Of a stretch of DNA of 64,000 nt, positions 59,331-64,000 are shown piece by piece. Within the stretch, counting starts at the first letter, position 1. Every line of letters starts with the position of its first letter. Source of the stretch: Streptomyces sp. NBC_00536 (GTDB lineage: Bacteria; Actinomycetota; Actinomycetes; Streptomycetales; Streptomycetaceae); contig NZ_CP107819.1 in NCBI RefSeq assembly GCF_036346295.1, forward strand, positions 1,612,001 through 1,676,000. Direction: 5' to 3'. The notes beneath the pieces were generated by a model that was given only the letters and a program-made list of their open reading frames with translations, was not told where the DNA came from and ran no database searches. The position numbers and the translations under genes are program-made.

Positions 59331-60524
59331 TCAGGCGAGGTCGCGGCGTGCGGCGATCTTCGAGGACAGACCGAAGATCTCGATGAAGCCCTGGGCCTTG
59401 GACTGGTCGAAGGTGTCGCCCGAGTCGTAGGTCGCGAGGTTGAAGTCGTAGAGCGACTCGTCCGACTTCCGGCCGGTGACGACGGCGCGGCCGCCGTGCA
59501 GGGTCATCCGGATGTCACCGGTGACGTGCTGGTTGGCCTCGTTGATGAAGCCGTCCAGGGCGCGCTTGAGCGGGGAGAACCACAGGCCGTCGTAGACCAT
59601 CTCGCCCCAGCGCTGCTCGACCTGCCGCTTGTAGCGGGCCAGCTCGCGCTCGACGGTGACGTTCTCCAGCTCCTGGTGGGCGGTGATCAGCGCGATCGCG
59701 CCCGGGGCCTCGTAGACCTCGCGGGACTTGATGCCGACGAGGCGGTCCTCGACGATGTCGATCCGGCCGATGCCCTGGGCGCCGGCCCGCTCGTTGAGCT
59801 GCTGGATGGCCTGGAGCACGGTGACGGGCTTGCCGTCGATGGCGACCGGGACGCCCTCCTTGAAGGAGATGACGACCTCGTCGGCCTCCCGCGGGATGGC
59901 CGGGTTCGAGGTGTACTCGTAGATGTCCTCGATCGGCGCGTTCCAGATGTCCTCCAGGAAGCCCGTCTCGACGGCGCGCCCGAAGACGTTCTGGTCGATG
60001 GAGTACGGGGACTTCTTGGTGGTCGCGATCGGGAGGTCGGCCTTCTCGGCGAAGGCGATCGCCTTGTCACGGGTCATCGCGTAGTCACGGACCGGGGCGA
60101 TGCACTTGAGGTCGGGGGCGAGGGCGACGATGCCCGCCTCGAAGCGGACCTGGTCGTTGCCCTTGCCGGTGCAGCCGTGGGCGACGGTCGTGGCGCCGTG
60201 CTTCTTGGCGGCGGCGACCAGGTGCTTGACGATGGCCGGCCGGGAGAGGGCCGAGACCAGCGGGTAGCGGTCCATGTAGAGGGCGTTCGCCTTGATCGCC
60301 GGGAGGCAGTACTCGTTGGCGAACTCGTCCGAGGCGTCCGCGACCTCGGCCTCGACGGCGCCACAGGCGAGCGCGCGCTTGCGGATGACGTCCAGGTCCT
60401 CGCCGCCCTGGCCGACGTCCACGGCGACGGCGATGACCTCGGCGCCCGTCTCCTCGGCGATCCAGCCGATGGCGACGGAGGTGTCCAGGCCGCCCGAGTA
60501 GGCGAGTACGACGCGCTCGGTCAC
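59331..60524 (-). CDS. argG: Argininosuccinate synthase
   Basis: ATP-dependent joining of citrulline and aspartate. The protein has 397 residues from GTG 60524 with AAGGAG six bases upstream. The PP-loop motif is [15 protein letters not shown] (about 8-22), the citrulline/ATP block is [14 protein letters not shown] (about 115-128), and [15 protein letters not shown] is the third block (about 175-189). argG and argH are adjacent here; in S. coelicolor, from memory, they are not. Confidence 0.98.
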   Translation of the reverse strand: MTERVVLAYSGGLDTSVAIGWIAEETGAEVIAVAVDVGQGGEDLDVIRKRALACGAVEAEVADASDEFANEYCLPAIKANALYMDRYPLVSALSRPAIVKHLVAAAKKHGATTVAHGCTGKGNDQVRFEAGIVALAPDLKCIAPVRDYAMTRDKAIAFAEKADLPIATTKKSPYSIDQNVFGRAVETGFLEDIWNAPIEDIYEYTSNPAIPREADEVVISFKEGVPVAIDGKPVTVLQAIQQLNERAGAQGIGRIDIVEDRLVGIKSREVYEAPGAIALITAHQELENVTVERELARYKRQVEQRWGEMVYDGLWFSPLKRALDGFINEANQHVTGDIRMTLHGGRAVVTGRKSDESLYDFNLATYDSGDTFDQSKAQGFIEIFGLSSKIAARRDLA

Positions 60525-60540
60525 GGGTTTCTCCTTACAG

Positions 60541-60572
60541 GGTGCATCTGACGACAGGCATAACTATGCACC
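60541..60572 (-). promoter_or_regulatory. Candidate ARG box upstream of argG
   Basis: GCATA-AC-TATGC (60558-60569) is a symmetric ArgR-type half-box pair; an outer inverted repeat GGTGCAT (60541-60547) / ATGCACC (60566-60572) surrounds it. The position, 17-48 bases before the argG start, suits repression by ArgR with arginine. The match to a formal consensus was not scored. Confidence 0.5.
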
Positions 60573-60685
60573 ACTCCGTATGTTTCGTCAATCGTGCCCC
60601 GTCGCACCCTCTGACCAGCGCGTATATCGGAGGAACCGGCCACAAGCGGCCGCCTACCATCGGTGGACGACCAGGGGAGGGCGCG

Positions 60686-61848
60686 ATGGGAGCCGGTGTA
60701 CAGCGGGACGTGCCGATCGGGCAGCGGGCCGCGGCGGACCTGCTGGCGGGGCGGGGGGGCGCCCCCGTCGCCCGCGTGCTCGCCCGGAGCGGGCCCGAGG
60801 CCTGGACGGCCTTCGACGAGGAGGTGCGCCGCATCGCCCGGCGCTCCCGCGAGCCGCTGCGCGGCAAGCGGACCGAGGCCCGGCTGTGCCACCCCGACGG
60901 GCGGGTCCGCGCGTCCGCCCTCCACGCGTGGTGGCTCCCGCCGCTCGAACTCCTCCTGCTCCAGTGGGTCGCCTGGATCCCGCCGGTGCGCAGGCGCGTC
61001 CGGCGGGCGCTCGACCGGGCCTCGGCCGCGTACCCGCCGCTCGAACTCGTCCTGATCCGGTGCGCCGACTGGGCCCCGCCGGTACGCCGGCGCGCCCGGC
61101 GGGTGCTCGGCCGGATGGTGGCCAAAGACCCCGTCGAGTGGTTGATCCACCTCACCCCGCTGGTCCTGCGGCTGGGCTCGCGCGCGCACGGAGCCTGGGG
61201 GGTGGAGCAGTTGGAGGCCGCCCTGACCGGCCGGTACTCGCTCCTCGCCGCGTGGTGGCGCCCCGGGCGGCCCTCGACGACCTGGAGCTGGAACTCGCTG
61301 ACCGGGGCGCAGCGCGAGGACATGCTGGACCGCCTGTGCGAGCGGGCCGACCTGCCGACCCGGCGGTTCGCCGCCCGGCTGTCGGTGGAGGCCGGCCGGC
61401 TGGGCGTACGGGAGCTCGCGCTGCGGGCCTCCTGCGAACGGGATCCGGCCACGGCCCGGCTGTGGACCGATGCCGCGCTACGGGCCATGGCCGCCGACGG
61501 GCCCGACGACGCGGCGGTCGACGCCCTGCTGGCGGGGGATCTCCCGATGGTCCGCGCCTGCGGGGTCACCGCCCTGCGCGGGGCCGGGCGGGCGGCCGAG
61601 GCCGAGCGGTACCTCACCGACCGGTCCGACCTCGTACGCGCCTGCGCGCGCCGGCTGGTCCGACAGGGCGGCGGGGACCCGTACGAGCACCACCCTCCGG
61701 CCCGGTGCGGGCCGCCGCCCCGGCCGGGCTGCTCGCGCGGCCGGAGCACCTCTTCCACGCCCTCGACGTGCGGCTGCGCCGGTCCCGGCTCGGTCTCACC
61801 GACTGAAATCGTCCAACCCGACCCCGACACCCGGAGCATAATCCGATC

Positions 61849-61873
<25 letters not shown>
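60686..61873 (+). CDS. HEAT-like repeat protein, probably frameshifted near its 3' end
   Basis: A 395-residue frame starting MGAGVQRDVPIGQR with GGGGAGG before the ATG. The body is Arg/Ala/Leu-rich with helical repeats (TRRFAARLSVEAGRLGVRELALRAS, TARLWTDAALRAMAAD in parts) like HEAT/ARM proteins. WWLPPLELLLLQWV near residue 90 is hydrophobic. After about 61690 this frame turns into Cys/Ser/Pro/Gly-rich sequence (PPARCGPPPRPGCSRGRS), while a second frame becomes better G/C-biased (VRAAAPAGLLARPEHLFHAL) and stops at 61806. A frameshift or internal deletion is likely, leaving a truncated gene. It overlaps the next gene by 25 bases. Confidence 0.6.
61837..61842 (+). promoter_or_regulatory. Candidate -10 box of a leaderless PPOX-fold gene
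   Basis: CATAAT, one base from TATAAT, ends six bases before the ATG at 61849, and no ribosome site is present. Confidence 0.45.
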
Positions 61874-62430
<557 letters not shown>

Positions 62431-62433
62431 CGT

Positions 62434-63135
62434 GTGCTGCGAACCGCCGTCGCCCTCGGCTCACTGCTCGTCACCTCCCTGCTCCTGAGCCCGGGGACGC
62501 CCCCGGGCACCCCGCTGCCCGACCGGCTCGCCGACACCGGAGGCGGAAGTCAGCTGATCACCGCCGTAGCCCCCGCCGCCGGTTCCACCACCGGCCGCCT
62601 CACCTGGTGGGAGCGCCGGTCGGGGCGGTGGGTCGCGATGGGCAGGGCGCCCGCCCGGTTCGGCGCGAAGGGCCTCACCGAGGGCGCCACCCGCGTCCAG
62701 GGCACGAACACCACGCCCACCGGGCTGTACGACCTGCCGTACGCCTTCGGGATCCGGCCCGCGCCCGTGGGGACGGCGTACACCTACCGGCCGGTCCGCG
62801 AGGGCGCCTGGTGGTGCCAGGACAACGCCTCGGTCCACTACAACCGCTGGGTGGACCCGCTGCCCGCCGACTGCGCGCCGGGCGAGGCGGAGCACCTGGT
62901 GGGCTACGCGAAGCAGTACGCGCACGCCCTGGTCATCGGCTTCAACTACGACCGGCCGGTGCACGGGCGTGGCGCCGGGATCTTCCTGCACGTCAACGGC
63001 AAGGGGGCGACGGCGGGCTGCGTGTCGGTGCCGGAGGAGTCCATGCGGGCGATCCTGCGCTGGGCCCGGCCGGAGCGGCGTCCGCACATCGCGGTGGGCA
63101 CGGAGTCGGGGCCGCTGGACGTGACCCGCTACTAG
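62434..63135 (+). CDS. Secreted L,D-transpeptidase (YkuD-fold)-like protein
   Basis: A 233-residue exported protein beginning VLRTAVALGSLLVTSLLLS, a signal peptide of about 20-25 residues. The YkuD-like region is 100-230: GTNTTPTGLYDLPYAFGI (about 88-105), then the catalytic segment GIFLHVNGKGATAGCVSVPEE (His about 186, Cys about 196, in parts). The usual SxGC is TAGC here. Such enzymes form 3-3 crosslinks in peptidoglycan. GTG 62434 follows TACCGT by seven bases and may be leaderless. Confidence 0.85.
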   Translation: MLRTAVALGSLLVTSLLLSPGTPPGTPLPDRLADTGGGSQLITAVAPAAGSTTGRLTWWERRSGRWVAMGRAPARFGAKGLTEGATRVQGTNTTPTGLYDLPYAFGIRPAPVGTAYTYRPVREGAWWCQDNASVHYNRWVDPLPADCAPGEAEHLVGYAKQYAHALVIGFNYDRPVHGRGAGIFLHVNGKGATAGCVSVPEESMRAILRWARPERRPHIAVGTESGPLDVTRY

Positions 63136-63155
63136 AGCCTGGCGTCAACGTGCCG

Positions 63156-63962
63156 TCAGAACGCGCCGCCGCTGTCCACCCAGGTGTCGTACTCCACCGG
63201 GCGCGGCTCCCGGTGGTCGAGGCGGGCCAGCAGCTCCGGGTCCAGGGCGACGACGTCCGGGTGCGGGGGCAGCGCGGCGCAGTACGCGCGGAACGGGTCG
63301 CGCCGCTTCGGCCACACCCGGACCATCACCATCGCCGCGAGCAGCGCGCCGCAGCACCCGACCGCCACCGCGAGGACGAACGTACCCATCAGCACGATCC
63401 CCCGCAGGGTGTCCGGGCGTGACAGCACCACCAGTTGGAAGCTGTACCAGGCGACGACCGCCATGATCAGCAGTATCGCGAGGTCGGCGAGCCGGTCCCG
63501 GTCACGGACCTCGGCGAGACGCGGGTACTTCGCGTCCTCGGCGGCGAGGAAGGCCCCGCGGGCCACCCGCAGCGCCGTGTCCCCCGACAGGTCGGGCACG
63601 CTGGTGGGCCGGTCCCGGCGGACCAGCGCGGCAAGGACGGCGGCGGGCAGCGGGTGCACCGGGGCGGGCCCCGGTTCCGGACCCTGGTGCGGGCCCCCCG
63701 GCGCCAGGGTCAGCAGGCCCCGCTCGTCGATCCGCACGGAGCCGTCGAGCAGCAGCCGGGCGACCGCCGGACGGTGGATGTCCTCGGGGCGCCCCGCCAG
63801 CGCCACCGCGTGGTACGGATCGGGCGGGGCGGGGGCGAGCAGCGCGGCGGCGGCCCGGTCGGCCCGGTCCCGCAGCCGCCACAGCGCTCCGAGCACGGCG
63901 TAACAGGCGAGAGCGACGGCAGCGGCCTCGAACACCGCTGCCCAGAGGGGGTGTTGGCTCAT
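63156..63962 (-). CDS. TIGR04222-like membrane protein
   Basis: A 268-residue protein. One membrane helix is at the N-terminus (about 5-25, AVFEAAAVALACYAVLGAL), and two lie near 161-179 and 188-212 (LAILLIMAVVAWYSFQLVV, GIVLMGTFVLAVAVGCCGALLA). A soluble part between them has PDPYHAVALAGRPEDIHRPAVARLLLDG, the TIGR04222 pattern. The tail is RDPFRAYCAALPPHPDVVALD. The ATG overlaps the stop of an upstream frame by four bases. Confidence 0.82.
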   Translation of the reverse strand: MSQHPLWAAVFEAAAVALACYAVLGALWRLRDRADRAAAALLAPAPPDPYHAVALAGRPEDIHRPAVARLLLDGSVRIDERGLLTLAPGGPHQGPEPGPAPVHPLPAAVLAALVRRDRPTSVPDLSGDTALRVARGAFLAAEDAKYPRLAEVRDRDRLADLAILLIMAVVAWYSFQLVVLSRPDTLRGIVLMGTFVLAVAVGCCGALLAAMVMVRVWPKRRDPFRAYCAALPPHPDVVALDPELLARLDHREPRPVEYDTWVDSGGAF

Positions 63963-64000
63963 TCCCCCAGGGTCGCCCTCAGCCCTCCTTCTGCGCCAGA
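63959..64000 (-). CDS. 3' end of an upstream gene (partial)
   Basis: Thirteen codons and a TGA (…SGAEGGLRATLGE) are open from the right edge, and the TGA overlaps the TIGR04222-like ATG (ATGA). Such proteins are often preceded by a DUF692 gene, but only these codons are visible, so no family is assigned. Confidence 0.4.
   Translation of the reverse strand, partial: SGAEGGLRATLGE

Overview
The window is about 72% G+C with strong G/C bias at third codon positions. It carries GTG and TTG starts, several leaderless-looking genes, and marker genes such as ssgB, a helR-type RNA polymerase recycling ATPase, and a PimA/PI-synthase set. It is a Streptomyces (or very close relative) chromosome segment. 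From memory, its gene order resembles the region of the S. coelicolor chromosome that runs from secDF to ssgB, cobT and argH. No transposase, integrase, phage gene or CRISPR array was seen, so this looks like core chromosome with a few lineage-specific insertions.

Region by region. 1-12089 (minus strand) is a long co-directional run: PI-phosphate synthase, acyltransferase, PimA mannosyltransferase, a LemA-like protein, pdxS-pdxT (vitamin B6), a YebC/PmpR regulator, ruvC-ruvA-ruvB (Holliday junction processing), then yajC-secD-secF (protein export accessory complex; secF runs off the left edge). 12326-18787 (plus) holds an EF-G-like GTPase with a degenerate guanine-specificity motif, a large membrane protein, and helR. 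helR is preceded by a near-perfect palindrome matching what I remember of the rifamycin-associated element. 18788-24971 carries a HIT protein, thrS, an acetyltransferase, a possible two-gene nuclease operon (DUF4365-like plus an OB-fold-like protein), a divergent DEDDh exonuclease and a tRNA-Val. 25011-28139 is a block between two direct-repeat tRNA-Val(CAC) genes, with an SRPBCC protein and an 804-residue membrane protein.

28199-34499 includes a TIGR02611 protein, the sporulation gene ssgB, a CGNR zinc-finger regulator, small membrane proteins, a DsbA-like oxidoreductase, an acetyltransferase and a pabB-pabC pair. 34669-35133 is a tRNA cluster (Gly-Cys-Val-Val-Val). 35355-38237 has a 61-residue membrane protein, a tail-anchored Ser/Thr kinase and a TrmH/SpoU methyltransferase. 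38332-45066 is a corrinoid/siroheme locus: cobA/cysG, a three-part fusion (disordered region, BluB, CobT) and cobL. A tandem intergenic repeat array separates the first two genes. 45203-50653 contains acetyltransferases, the metNIQ methionine importer and two small membrane proteins. 50691-57734 has a short sigma-like protein, glpQ, plsC, a beta-helix/TM-pore-TM protein, a tetR-MFS efflux operon with a visible operator, and a HAD-like protein. 57798-60524 is argG-argH with a candidate ARG box. 60686-63962 carries a HEAT-like gene with a probable frameshift, a PPOX-fold protein, an L,D-transpeptidase and a TIGR04222-like membrane protein.

The most notable signals are: the palindrome and promoter before helR; the BluB-CobT fusion with its ~515-residue Pro/Ala/Val/Glu-rich extension; the 78/80-bp repeat array; the channel-like C-terminus of the 53.5-55 kb protein; and the possible nuclease module at 22-24.8 kb.
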